The notes under the pieces are model-generated. The model was not told the DNA's origin, did not search any database, and worked only from the letters and a program-made list of their open reading frames with translations. Shown piece by piece: positions 52,558 to 60,832 of a DNA stretch of 61,235 nucleotides. Positions within the stretch are counted from its first letter, which is position 1; every line of letters begins with the position of its first letter. Source of the stretch: Borreliella garinii (GTDB taxonomy: Bacteria; Spirochaetota; Spirochaetia; JABEVK01); the NCBI GenBank assembly GCA_020720765.1, contig DYOB01000005.1, forward strand, positions 1 to 61,235, in the 5' to 3' direction. The translations under genes and the position numbers were made by a program.

Positions 52558-53895
52558 ATGCAGGATTTGATTTGGCCAGAATATATTAGCAGGATTCCAG
52601 GGTGGCAGGAAAATTTCAGGGAATCCATAATACTTTTAAATAACGAAGATGCACCTGTCTGGACAGGGTTCTGCGGCGACAGGAGGACTCGGGAGGATGA
52701 GGCTTTTATCGACGCCTTCGCTAATACATTACGTTACCCTTGGAATCGTTTTTCCTCTGATGTACCCGAAGGGATTTTAAATTGGGTTCAGGAGAGGAAG
52801 GATGACACGTTATGGTTTCGTAAAAATCTTCAGTTTCAGGATTTGGATCAATGGACGTCGCTCCCAACGATGACCCGTCACGACCTTGCATTGAGACTGG
52901 AAGAAATCATACCCGAGAACGCCGACTTGAAGGGGCTTGTGATCAACCCGACTTCCGGGACTTCAGGCCAGGTGCTCCTATGTCCCAACCATCCGCGGGC
53001 AGTGGGGTGTTACGATGCTGTGCTGGAATATGCCCTTGAACTCTACGGTATTCATTGGGATTTATCCCCGGGAAAAACAGTAGCCGTCCAGGTATGTTAC
53101 CAAACGGAGACACTGACGTATTGCACCACGCATGGTCGGCATAAGGGGGCTGGTTTTGCAAAAGTCAACCTCCATCCGGCTTATTGGTCCCGGGCCCAGG
53201 CCTGGTTTGACAAGGTCCGGCCGCAGATCCTTACGGGGGACCCCTGGAGTTTTCAGCAAATGGTAAAGTTGGGAATTAAAACTAAGCCCAAAGCGCTCCT
53301 TTCTACCAGCCTCCAGGTGACCGGGGAGCTTCGGGGTTTATGGGAGCAATTCTTTCAATGTCCGGTGATCGATCTGTATTCCCTTAACGAGACCGGGCCC
53401 TTGGGAATTTCACTCCCGGGGGAACCTTCTGTTTTCCGTCAGATCTCCGAGGATGTTTTTCTGGAAACCGACCCGATAACCGGTGAACTCCTCGTCACCG
53501 GGGGAAGAAACCCCTACCTTCCGCTTTTTCGGTACCGTACAGGGGATAAAGCAAGTTTTGTCCAGGGGAATGATTCTCATCCACGGTTCCAGCTTATACA
53601 ATCGCGCCAGCTTGTAGTTTGGGAAAAGGCGGATGGGTCGCACACCCAGCCGCTGGAAGTATCCCGGATTTTACGCGACTACCCCGAGGTTCTTAAACAT
53701 AACATCGAAGTTATCAACCCGAGGCATATTGTCTTGCATGTAAAAGTTGAGGGCGAAGCGCAAACGATAATACAAGAGGTTGAAGAAAGGCTTGCTTCTT
53801 TCTGGGAAGGTAACCTGGAGGCTGGGAAATCGGGACGCCGAGGGTTCGCATACACCTCGTCTAGTACAGTCCGCGTCGATACCTTGGTCGAATGA
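52558..53895 (+). CDS. PaaK-like adenylate-forming enzyme
   Basis: 445 residues, ANL superfamily. The P-loop-like 'TSGTSG' is at 132-137 with 'NPTSGTSGQV', the A5-type motif is 'YSLNETGPLG' and the A7/A8 motif is 'FRYRTGD'. The layout (short N-terminal part, 'DPWSFQQM', C-terminal 100 residues with 'RILRDYPEVLKHNIEVIN') matches phenylacetate-CoA ligase/F390 synthetase relatives. It should activate a carboxylate as acyl-AMP; the acceptor and substrate are unknown. A catalytic Lys in the C-terminal domain is not clearly seen. Eight bases separate it from the upstream gene; it overlaps pnuC (ATGA). Confidence 0.8.
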   Translation: MQDLIWPEYISRIPGWQENFRESIILLNNEDAPVWTGFCGDRRTREDEAFIDAFANTLRYPWNRFSSDVPEGILNWVQERKDDTLWFRKNLQFQDLDQWTSLPTMTRHDLALRLEEIIPENADLKGLVINPTSGTSGQVLLCPNHPRAVGCYDAVLEYALELYGIHWDLSPGKTVAVQVCYQTETLTYCTTHGRHKGAGFAKVNLHPAYWSRAQAWFDKVRPQILTGDPWSFQQMVKLGIKTKPKALLSTSLQVTGELRGLWEQFFQCPVIDLYSLNETGPLGISLPGEPSVFRQISEDVFLETDPITGELLVTGGRNPYLPLFRYRTGDKASFVQGNDSHPRFQLIQSRQLVVWEKADGSHTQPLEVSRILRDYPEVLKHNIEVINPRHIVLHVKVEGEAQTIIQEVEERLASFWEGNLEAGKSGRRGFAYTSSSTVRVDTLVE

Positions 53896-54557
53896 ATATT
53901 TTTAGCGTAGAATTTTATCTCTTTGACCTTCTGGGATGGAAACCCAGCCTGATGGAAGTCTTAGGTGTAACCAGCGGATTTATGACCGTCTACCTCACTT
54001 CGAAGGAGCGGCTATCGAGTTGGCCCTGGGGAATGGCAAATGCACTCTTTTTTACCCTTGTGCTTTTTCAAGTTCAACTCTACTGGGACACCTTTCTCAA
54101 TGTCTTTTATTTTGTAGCGAGCGCTGTCGGTTGGTACGTTTGGCTCCACCCAGGAAAAAAAGACGCAACCCAAGAAAGCAGGGGAAGGGGGAGCCTTGCG
54201 GTGAGCGGACTTATCTTTCCTTGGCATTTTATTATTATTGGTATCATCGGAATCGGTACTGTCACGGGAGGATTCCTCGGAGCCCGTATTCATCTTTGGC
54301 TGCCCATGATCTTCAGCCAACAGGCCTCTTTACCCTACCTTGATGCTTTTGTTACTTTAACTTCACTGACAGCCTTCGGTCTCCAGTTAAGAAAAAAATG
54401 GGAGAGTTGGGTCCTTTGGATATTGGTTGATATCGTCTCCGTCATCCTTTTTTCATACAGAGGAATTTATTTGATGGCTTTCATCTACGCTGTTTTCGGT
54501 GGGGTTGCTTACTTGGGGTTAGGTCAATGGACCACGGCGAAGAAGCAAAAACAATGA
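53892..54557 (+). CDS. pnuC: Nicotinamide mononucleotide/riboside transporter PnuC
   Basis: 221 residues, about seven TM segments. The N-terminus begins outside a helix with 'FYLFDLLGWKPSLMEVLGVTSG', and 'SWPWGMANALFFTLVLFQVQLYWDTFLNVFYF' and 'WESWVLWILVDIVSVILF' contain the Trp-rich and Asp-containing substrate-binding helices of PnuC. It lets nicotinamide riboside cross the inner membrane by facilitated diffusion. Direct fusion of the reading to nadR (ATGA) supports riboside trapping by phosphorylation. Confidence 0.93.
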   Translation: MNIFSVEFYLFDLLGWKPSLMEVLGVTSGFMTVYLTSKERLSSWPWGMANALFFTLVLFQVQLYWDTFLNVFYFVASAVGWYVWLHPGKKDATQESRGRGSLAVSGLIFPWHFIIIGIIGIGTVTGGFLGARIHLWLPMIFSQQASLPYLDAFVTLTSLTAFGLQLRKKWESWVLWILVDIVSVILFSYRGIYLMAFIYAVFGGVAYLGLGQWTTAKKQKQ

Positions 54558-55531
54558 ACCATACTGCACTTATTATTGGGAAATTCATGCCCTTCCATCA
54601 GGGTCACATCGAGTTGGTCGATTGGACCTTAACATGGGCTAGGGAGGTAATCGTCCTAGTCGGAGTCTTGGCAAAAGAACCGATAGGCGGGCCGCTTCGA
54701 TGGGAGTGGGTTAGCAGGTACTACCTGAACAATCCTCGAGTCCGGGTGGAATACACGGATGAAGCGCTCCCGACGGCTCCGGTACCCGACCCGGAAGTGA
54801 GTAAAGTTTGGGGTGCCTACTTAAAAAAAAGATTCCCTGACGCAACTTGTATCAGTGCGAGCGAAGGGTACGCTCCGATGGTCGCAGGTGCCATGGGAAT
54901 CAGCTCAAAGGTTTTTGATATTCAACGTGAAAAGGTGAATATCTCCGCCACTAAAATCAGGGCAAACCCCTGGAAATATTGGGAGTATTTGCCAGAGGTC
55001 GTGCGACCGTATTATAGAAAAAAGGTCGCACTTGTGGGTGCTGAATCCACAGGGAAAACAACGCTTGCCGAAAAATTGGCACGGCATTTTTCGACCTTAT
55101 GGGTTCCGGAACTGGCTCGTGCCATTATCGATAAAGCCGGGGGATATTCCGAAAAACTTCTGGGGAACATTGTTTGGAGCCAGGAAGAGGCTGTAAGGAA
55201 TGCAGCTGACAAGTTCCGCCGTTGGCTTTTTGTGGATTCGGACTTTCTGACGACGTGTTTTTACGCAAGGAAATTCTCCGGACCATCCTTTGTACCGCCC
55301 ATCACACCGCTTCTAAAATCTACCCATGATTACGACCTCTACCTTTTTTGCGAACCCGACATCCCCTATAAGAAAGACTCTCAACGGTCGGAAACCGATA
55401 ACCGTGCAGAGGATTCGCAGACGATGTTGGAAATGTACCAAAAAACAAAAACTCCCCTCTACCATGTTAAAGGTATAGGGGAGAATCGACTGAAAAATGC
55501 GTTGGAAATCCTTGGAAGTATCACTGATTGA
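54554..55531 (+). CDS. nadR: NadR-type NMN adenylyltransferase/ribosylnicotinamide kinase
   Basis: 325 residues from the ATG at 54554, overlapping the pnuC stop. An ATG nine codons upstream is an alternative. The N-terminal nucleotidyltransferase has 'GKFMPFHQGH' (9-18) and 'ISATKIRANP' (ISxTxxR). The C-terminal kinase has the P-loop 'GAESTGKTTLAEKL' (162-175) and an 'FVDSDFLTT' Walker B-like element. The HTH repressor domain of enterobacterial NadR is missing. It converts nicotinamide riboside to NMN and NAD+. Two tight ATGA couplings link it to the acyl-adenylase and pnuC. Confidence 0.93.
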   Translation: MNHTALIIGKFMPFHQGHIELVDWTLTWAREVIVLVGVLAKEPIGGPLRWEWVSRYYLNNPRVRVEYTDEALPTAPVPDPEVSKVWGAYLKKRFPDATCISASEGYAPMVAGAMGISSKVFDIQREKVNISATKIRANPWKYWEYLPEVVRPYYRKKVALVGAESTGKTTLAEKLARHFSTLWVPELARAIIDKAGGYSEKLLGNIVWSQEEAVRNAADKFRRWLFVDSDFLTTCFYARKFSGPSFVPPITPLLKSTHDYDLYLFCEPDIPYKKDSQRSETDNRAEDSQTMLEMYQKTKTPLYHVKGIGENRLKNALEILGSITD

Positions 55532-55533
55532 GA

Positions 55534-56142
55534 CTAAAGAGCTTTTTTATACAATTCTCCGACTTTATCCCAGTTGATAACGTTAAAAATTGCTGAAAGA
55601 TAGTCGGGTCTCTTATTCTGGTATTTGAGATAGTAGGCGTGCTCCCAAACATCAATACCCAGAATAGGAATATCCTTTTCCATAACCGGGCTGTCCTGGT
55701 TAGGGGTGCTGTAAACAGCTAAGGTTGAATCAGGTTTTACAACAAGCCAAGACCAACCAGATCCGAACCTTGACGCACCTGCTTTTGTCAAGAGGTCTTT
55801 GAGTTGATCGTAGCCGCCGAACGTTTCGTTGATCTTAGCAGAGAGCTCACCCACCGGCGACTTGGATCCTCCGGGTGTCAGAATCTCCCAGAAAAGGGTG
55901 TGATTTGCGTGACCGCCGCCGTTATTGCGGACTACTGTGCGTTTATCCTCCGGAAGTTTAGCCAGGTTTTGGAGAACCTTATCCAAATCCCAGTGTTCCG
56001 CCTCGTGGCCTGCTAAAGCGGCGTTGAGGTTGTTCACATAAGCCTGGTGATGTTTGCCATGGTGGATTTCCATAGTCAACGTATCAATAAAAGGCTCGAG
56101 AGAATTAGCGGGGTACGCCAAAGCCTGAAGGGAGAAAGCCAT
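55534..56142 (-). CDS. sodA: Superoxide dismutase (Mn/Fe family, Mn-type features)
   Basis: 202 residues. Metal ligands His27 ('EIHHGKHH'), His81 ('NHTLFW'), Asp164 and His168 ('DVWEHAYY') are intact. 'NNGGGHANH' and 'STPNQDSP' carry the Gly and Gln of Mn-type or cambialistic enzymes rather than the Fe-type pattern. No signal peptide, so it is cytoplasmic. The start ATG has AAAGGAG. It lies 221 bases downstream of the PPIase gene, with a structured segment between them. Confidence 0.94.
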   Translation of the reverse strand: MAFSLQALAYPANSLEPFIDTLTMEIHHGKHHQAYVNNLNAALAGHEAEHWDLDKVLQNLAKLPEDKRTVVRNNGGGHANHTLFWEILTPGGSKSPVGELSAKINETFGGYDQLKDLLTKAGASRFGSGWSWLVVKPDSTLAVYSTPNQDSPVMEKDIPILGIDVWEHAYYLKYQNKRPDYLSAIFNVINWDKVGELYKKAL

Positions 56143-56212
56143 ATTTTACTCCTTTATAAATATCTTCCTGAAAGATAAACATATTTTTTAAGATTAGGAA
56201 ATTTTTATGCGA

Positions 56213-56356
56213 GAACCGCTTTCAGAAATAAAAGACGATGCGAAAACCGGAGTTTACTGGGGGTAAATGAGGATTTGAGCGAGTTTTTTCACACTGATAA
56301 ACTCTCCGCAGGAGTTTTGAAAGCGGTTCAAGGCATCCCTGAAGTTTCAGGGATGC
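56213..56356. ncRNA. Candidate structured RNA between PPIase and sod genes
   Basis: A 12-bp inverted repeat (56213-56224 with 56318-56329) closes a 93-base region that holds two small hairpins, TTTAC/GTAAA (56253-56267) and AAACTC/GAGTTT (56299-56317). A perfect 10-bp hairpin, GCATCCCTGA/TCAGGGATGC (56333-56356, 4-base loop), follows. The last hairpin ends seven bases past the PPIase stop codon and may end its mRNA, although no T-run follows. The rest could be a sod leader element or a small RNA. No known family is recognised. Confidence 0.35.
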
Positions 56357-56363
56357 GCTAAAG

Positions 56364-57431
56364 TTATTGTACCTTGATCAGTGTGACTTCGAAGATAAGC
56401 CAAGAATTGGGAGGAATGACAGGAGGTGATCCTCTTTCACCGTACCCCAACTGGGGAGGAATTATTAAAGTGCGTTCCTCACCGGGCCGCATATCGATTA
56501 AAGCCTCGTCCCAACCCGAGATGACCATACCTATCCCAACTTGAAAATCGATAGGCTCTGAACGGCGGAAACTGGAGTCGAAGACACTGCCGTCTAAGAG
56601 TTTGCCTTCATAGTGTGCGCTGATGGTTGCACCTTTGGCGGGTTTGTTTCCATTTCCCGACTTTTTAACGATGTAGCGCAGACCCGAGCTGGTAATAGTT
56701 GCACCCGGCCAGCGTGATTCGATTTCAGCCATAACTGAAGCATTCCTCTCCGCTACGGCACGAATCTGCTGGGCCTGCATATCATCCATCATGGTCTGAA
56801 AACTTACTGCTGTCGGTCTAAAGGCTTCGGCTTCTGTCCCGTTGCGGATGATCGAAAGAGTGAGGATTTGGTCGCCTTTCTGAATGCTGTCTACCACGTC
56901 CTGGCCCTTAATCACGTGTCCAAAAACAGTATGTTTTCCATCAAGGTGGGGAGTGGGAACATGGGTAATAAAAAATTGCGAACCATTGGTTCCGGGACCA
57001 GCATTTGCCATGCTCAATATTCCGGGTCTATCGTGTTTCAGATCTGTGATTTCATCAGGAAATTTATAACCTGGGCCGCCCGTACCATTACCCAAGGGAT
57101 CTCCGCCCTGGATCATAAAACCGGCAATTACACGGTGGAAAACCAATCCGTCGTAAAAGGGTTGTCCTCTTCTCACCTGAGGTTCAAGCGCTCCCTCTGC
57201 CAATCCCACAAAATTTGCAACAGTGACGGGGGTTTTCTTGAATTCAAGAGAGAGTATAATATCACCCTTGTTGGTTTTCATCAGGGCAAATAATCCATTT
57301 CCCTGGTTTTTTATAAAGTCCACGCTTTCTCCTTGTATGGCCTGAGTTGAATTGTTACTCTGAGACTGGCTTCCGCACGATGTTAATACTCCGAAGATCA
57401 TGGGGAGAACCAAGAATAAATTTCGTTTCAT
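56364..57431 (-). CDS. Dual cyclophilin-FKBP peptidyl-prolyl isomerase lipoprotein
   Basis: 355 residues. Lipoprotein signal with lipobox 'LTSC' (Cys19). Cyclophilin domain about 48-225 ('[22 protein letters not shown]', 'GSQFFIT'), a linker, and an FKBP domain about 260-355 ('[16 protein letters not shown]', 'VISGWDEAL', '[11 protein letters not shown]', '[13 protein letters not shown]'). Both active sites look intact. It should be membrane-anchored in the periplasm, probably sorted by LolCDE, and help fold envelope proteins. Dual-family immunophilins of this order are known in a few bacteria, including spirochetes. Start ATG after GGAGG. Confidence 0.9.
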   Translation of the reverse strand: MKRNLFLVLPMIFGVLTSCGSQSQSNNSTQAIQGESVDFIKNQGNGLFALMKTNKGDIILSLEFKKTPVTVANFVGLAEGALEPQVRRGQPFYDGLVFHRVIAGFMIQGGDPLGNGTGGPGYKFPDEITDLKHDRPGILSMANAGPGTNGSQFFITHVPTPHLDGKHTVFGHVIKGQDVVDSIQKGDQILTLSIIRNGTEAEAFRPTAVSFQTMMDDMQAQQIRAVAERNASVMAEIESRWPGATITSSGLRYIVKKSGNGNKPAKGATISAHYEGKLLDGSVFDSSFRRSEPIDFQVGIGMVISGWDEALIDMRPGEERTLIIPPQLGYGERGSPPVIPPNSWLIFEVTLIKVQ

Positions 57432-57466
57432 ATTACCTCCACCCAGAATCTATCATAAGATTATCT

Positions 57467-57838
57467 CTATGAAAAGCAGTAGGTTTTAAGAAGGACTTCC
57501 AAATCCGACATACGTACGGGTTTGAGAAGGCTGGAGCTAAAACCCAAATTTTCAAGGTTTGTCTTATCTGAAAGAATATCGTCACCGCTGACCACGACCA
57601 TAGGGGGGCATGGGTGGATTTCAGCTTTAATACGGGCTGCGGTCTGAGTTCCGCTTATTCCGATAAGGTTCCAATCGAGTAAAATTAAATCGGCTTTTGA
57701 TTTTTTTAGCCATTCGACGGCGGGTTCTCCAGAGGCAAAGGCGGTGACAAAAGCGCCGAGCCGTCCCAAAAGACGGCTCAGCACCTCCCTGTTCCCTTGA
57801 TCGTCATCGACTAGGAGAACAGAACAGGGTTCTGACAA
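57467..57838 (-). CDS. Single-domain response regulator (CheY-like)
   Basis: 123 residues. Acidic pocket Asp-Asp-Asp in 'LLVDDDQGN' (about 10-13), phospho-acceptor Asp in 'LILLDWNLIG' (about 55), Ser/Thr in 'VVVSGDD' and Lys in 'SSLLKPVR' complete the receiver. No output domain. TTG start placed directly against the serA stop (TGATTG), so it is translationally coupled to serA. No histidine kinase is near. The target is unknown; a stand-alone signalling role is inferred. Confidence 0.85.
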   Translation of the reverse strand: MSEPCSVLLVDDDQGNREVLSRLLGRLGAFVTAFASGEPAVEWLKKSKADLILLDWNLIGISGTQTAARIKAEIHPCPPMVVVSGDDILSDKTNLENLGFSSSLLKPVRMSDLEVLLKTYCFS

Positions 57839-59014
57839 TCAGCGGCATCCAGCTATGATGCGTACCCTGACAACACCGTCTATTTCCCCAAGTGCTGCTA
57901 TAAGGTTTTCATCGACCTTTCCTGCAATGTCGATAATATTGTAGGCCACATCTCCTCTGTGCTTATTGATCATATCCTCAATATTGTTGTTCTGGGAGGC
58001 AAGAACCGTTGTAATCTGTCCCACCATATTGGGAACATTTTTATTGATGATCAAAAGCCTGTCTTTTCCAGCGGGGGCCATCTCACAGTCGGGGAAATTG
58101 ACTGAGTTCTTAATATTTCCACGCTCTAAGTATTCACGCATTTCATCGGCGGCCATAATGGCGCAATTATCTTCGCTCTCCGGGGTGCTTGCTCCAAGGT
58201 GGGGAATGCAGATAACTCCAGGTACGCCTAAGAGTTCTTCTTCGGGAAAATCTGTGATGTAGGCACTCAGGCGTCCTGAAGAGATTTCTTCCTTCACAGC
58301 AACATTGTCCACAAGACCCGAACGGCTGAAATTGATAATGCGGGCATTTTTCTTGGTACGTGCAAGGCGCTCTTTATTAAAAAGGCTTTTCGTTTCGGGT
58401 GTCAGAGGTACATGGATGGTGATATAGTCGCTCTCCGCCGCCAGAGTATCGAGACTAGCTGCTTTAACAACATCGCGGCTGAGTTTCCAGGCACCTTCGA
58501 CGCTGATGTAGGGGTCGTAACCTAAAACTTTCATACCAAGTGCTGTAGCTGCATTGGCTACCATAACGCCGATGGCGCCGAGACCTATAACGCCGAGGGT
58601 TTTTCCTTGGAGTTCGGGACCGACAAATTCGGCTTTGCCTTTTTCCACAAGTCCGGGAACTTCATCGCCCTTTCCCTTTAAGGACTGGGTCCACGCCATG
58701 CCTTCCGTGATCTTTCTCGAGGAAAGGAGCATGGCGGCAATGACAAGTTCTTTTACACCGTTGGCGTTCGCGCCGGGAGTGTTAAAAACTACGATTCCTT
58801 TTTCAGTGCACTGAGGTATGGGGATGTTGTTGGTACCCGCACCCGCACGGGCTACAGCCAGCAGGGAATCGGGAAGTTTCATGGCGTGCATTTCCTGGCT
58901 TCGTACCAGGATGCCCGCGGGGTTTTGAATATCCGTTGCGGTTTCGTAGGTCTCTCTGGGAAGTCTTTCGAGCCCGCAAGCGGCGATTTTATTGAGTGTT
59001 TGAATGGCAAACAT
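57839..59014 (-). CDS. serA: D-3-phosphoglycerate dehydrogenase
   Basis: 391 residues. Substrate domain 1-95 and 280-310, Rossmann 'GVIGLGAIGVMVA' (about 140-152), catalytic Arg in 'INFSRSGLVDN' (N-x-x-R; most homologues have NTARG), a Glu in 'FPEEELLG', and His in 'PHLGAST'. A C-terminal ACT domain (about 320-391) may bind serine. It starts serine synthesis, with serC upstream on the same strand ten bases away. The ATG has AAGGAG. Confidence 0.93.
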   Translation of the reverse strand: MFAIQTLNKIAACGLERLPRETYETATDIQNPAGILVRSQEMHAMKLPDSLLAVARAGAGTNNIPIPQCTEKGIVVFNTPGANANGVKELVIAAMLLSSRKITEGMAWTQSLKGKGDEVPGLVEKGKAEFVGPELQGKTLGVIGLGAIGVMVANAATALGMKVLGYDPYISVEGAWKLSRDVVKAASLDTLAAESDYITIHVPLTPETKSLFNKERLARTKKNARIINFSRSGLVDNVAVKEEISSGRLSAYITDFPEEELLGVPGVICIPHLGASTPESEDNCAIMAADEMREYLERGNIKNSVNFPDCEMAPAGKDRLLIINKNVPNMVGQITTVLASQNNNIEDMINKHRGDVAYNIIDIAGKVDENLIAALGEIDGVVRVRIIAGCR

Positions 59015-59023
59015 AGTTACTCC

Positions 59024-60124
59024 TTATCCGTTCTTTTTTTCAAAATCTCTAAGAAACTCAACGAGCTTCTCCACGCCGGCCTTAGGCATGGCGTTATAAA
59101 TACTGGCGCGCATACCGCCGACACTTCTGTGACCGGCTAAATTCACCAGCCCCGCAGCGTCGGCTTCCTTAACGAAGTTTTTATTCATCGTTTCGGCCTT
59201 TTCAGCATCCTCGATTCTTGTGATAAAAGGCACATTCATCAAACTTCTATCTTCAACCCGGACCGGGCTGTAGAAAAACTTGCTCGAGTCGAGAAAACTG
59301 TAGAGCATTTGAGCTTTTTCCTGGTTTGCCTTATACAGGACAGAGGCTCCGCCCATTTCGCGAATCCATTCCTGCACCAATTTAAAAATATAAATACTGT
59401 AGCATGGGGGAGTGTTGTAGAGGCTCTTATTTTCCGCCATCAGCTTGTAGCTCAGCATGGGAGGCAGGGTCTCTTTAGCTGGTGCCTTTTCAAGGTAGTC
59501 TTTTTTAAGGACCACCAGAGTCAATCCCGAAGGGCCGATATTTTTCTGGGCCCCGGCGTAGACCAGCGAAAACTTCTTAATGTCGAGAGGTTCGGAAAGA
59601 ATTCCCGAACTGATATCGGCTATTAAAGGAATCTTCCCGGTATTCGGGAGAGTATGGTACTGGGTACCTTCGATCGTGTTGTTATAAGTGATGTGGAAAT
59701 AATCAGCTTCGGGATCTGTGTTGGCGATTTCGGGAAGGTAGCTGAATTTTTTATCCTTGGATGAACCCACGACGTTGGCTTTTCCAAGACGGTTCACTTC
59801 TTCGATGGCTTTTTGAGCCCAAGCACCGGTGAGCGTGAAATCGGCCTTCTTCGAACCCGTGAGATAGTTCAAAGGAATCATGGTGAACTGAAGGCTGGCT
59901 CCGCCTTGGAGAAAGAGCACCTCATAGTCTTCCGGGATTTCCATATTGGTCCTTACAAGGGCCTCGGCATCCTGGATGATTTTCTCAAAGTGTTTGGAAC
60001 GGTGGCTCATCTCCATAACGCTTTGACCGCTTCCCCCCTGGTCCAGCATTTCTTCGGCAGCCTGTTTCAGAACAGGTTCCGGCAGGACAGCAGGCCCAGC
60101 TGCAAAATTAAATACCCGGCTCAT
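59024..60124 (-). CDS. serC: Phosphoserine aminotransferase
   Basis: 366 residues. 'FNAGPAVLPE'-type start ('FNFAAGPAVLPEPVL'), PLP lysine in 'VYAGAQKNIGPSGL', 'NTPPCYSIYIFKLV' and C-terminal 'NLAGHRSVGGMRASIYNAMP' define SerC. It converts 3-phosphohydroxypyruvate to phosphoserine with glutamate. Begins 17 bases inside the rex homologue and is followed by serA, so the three genes are one transcript. Confidence 0.95.
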   Translation of the reverse strand: MSRVFNFAAGPAVLPEPVLKQAAEEMLDQGGSGQSVMEMSHRSKHFEKIIQDAEALVRTNMEIPEDYEVLFLQGGASLQFTMIPLNYLTGSKKADFTLTGAWAQKAIEEVNRLGKANVVGSSKDKKFSYLPEIANTDPEADYFHITYNNTIEGTQYHTLPNTGKIPLIADISSGILSEPLDIKKFSLVYAGAQKNIGPSGLTLVVLKKDYLEKAPAKETLPPMLSYKLMAENKSLYNTPPCYSIYIFKLVQEWIREMGGASVLYKANQEKAQMLYSFLDSSKFFYSPVRVEDRSLMNVPFITRIEDAEKAETMNKNFVKEADAAGLVNLAGHRSVGGMRASIYNAMPKAGVEKLVEFLRDFEKKNG

Positions 60125-60755
60125 GATTCTCTCCTTCGGTCATCTCTGCCAGCCGCCCGGCAAGGATGCACCACATTCCTTGAATTCCGCCGTTCACAAG
60201 AACGACACCTTTCGGCGGTTTTAATACCGCTGTCGTAAGATTTAAAACTCCCTTAACACCGCCCAAAACCAAACGCTCAAGCTGCCGTGCTGCGTTAGAC
60301 GCCGAGGTGGCAAGAATCGCAGCTCGCAGTCCATACTCGGCGACCCTTTGGGGTATCTCCGTGCTCGGAAAAAGCGGGATATCCAGGTTCGAGGTTTCCA
60401 GGCGGTTAGTCCTGCTGTCGAAACCAACCTTGATATCCAGACCGTTCATCAGGGGACCTTTTCCAAGAACCAGATTGACCACCCATTCCTCGAGACCTAC
60501 AAGGGCTGCCGGAACGCTTTGGTTAAGACCAAGAAAGGATTTCAGGCTTCGGGTCAATTCCTCCATAGTCCAAACAGCGCCGGGCTTTCCACGGCCCACG
60601 AACGTCAAATCCCTTCGCACGAGTTCAGGACTCGTCTCAAGCCAACGAGCTATGAGTTTGGAACTCATACTCCCTAAGTTTTCTGAATCCAGACTCAGTA
60701 GGTATAACCGTGTCAGCCTGTCCCGGACAGCTGGTGGAAGTTTTTTTCCAAGCAC
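60108..60755 (-). CDS. rex: Rex-family redox repressor with lost Rossmann glycines
   Basis: 215 residues, GTG start without a clear ribosome site. The N-terminal winged HTH (about 5-75, 'SSKLIARWLETSPELVRRDL' region, 'GRGKPGAVWTMEELTRSLKSFLGL') and the C-terminal domain ('DIPLFPSTEIPQRVAEYGLRAA', 'GGVKGVLNLTTAVLKPPKGVVLVN') follow Rex closely. The NAD(H) loop GxGxxG should be at 87-92 but reads 'GLEEWV', keeping only the first Gly. It may therefore not sense NADH/NAD+ in the usual way. It heads the serC-serA operon. Confidence 0.78.
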   Translation of the reverse strand: MLGKKLPPAVRDRLTRLYLLSLDSENLGSMSSKLIARWLETSPELVRRDLTFVGRGKPGAVWTMEELTRSLKSFLGLNQSVPAALVGLEEWVVNLVLGKGPLMNGLDIKVGFDSRTNRLETSNLDIPLFPSTEIPQRVAEYGLRAAILATSASNAARQLERLVLGGVKGVLNLTTAVLKPPKGVVLVNGGIQGMWCILAGRLAEMTEGENHEPGI

Positions 60756-60791
60756 AGGGTGAGAATACGAAGGAAAACTGAAGCAGTCAAG

Positions 60792-60819
60792 ACATCCTGT
60801 GAAATAAATAACAGGATGT
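60792..60819. promoter_or_regulatory. Palindrome upstream of rex (operator or terminator)
   Basis: ACATCCTGT (60792-60800), 10 bases, ACAGGATGT (60811-60819). The inner part TGTGAA...TAACA resembles half of the Rex consensus (TTGTGAA-N4-TTCACAA). It is 37 bases upstream of the rex GTG. It could be an autoregulatory site, or a terminator for the IS side since T-rich DNA follows. Confidence 0.35.
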
Positions 60820-60832
60820 TTGACTCTTTATT

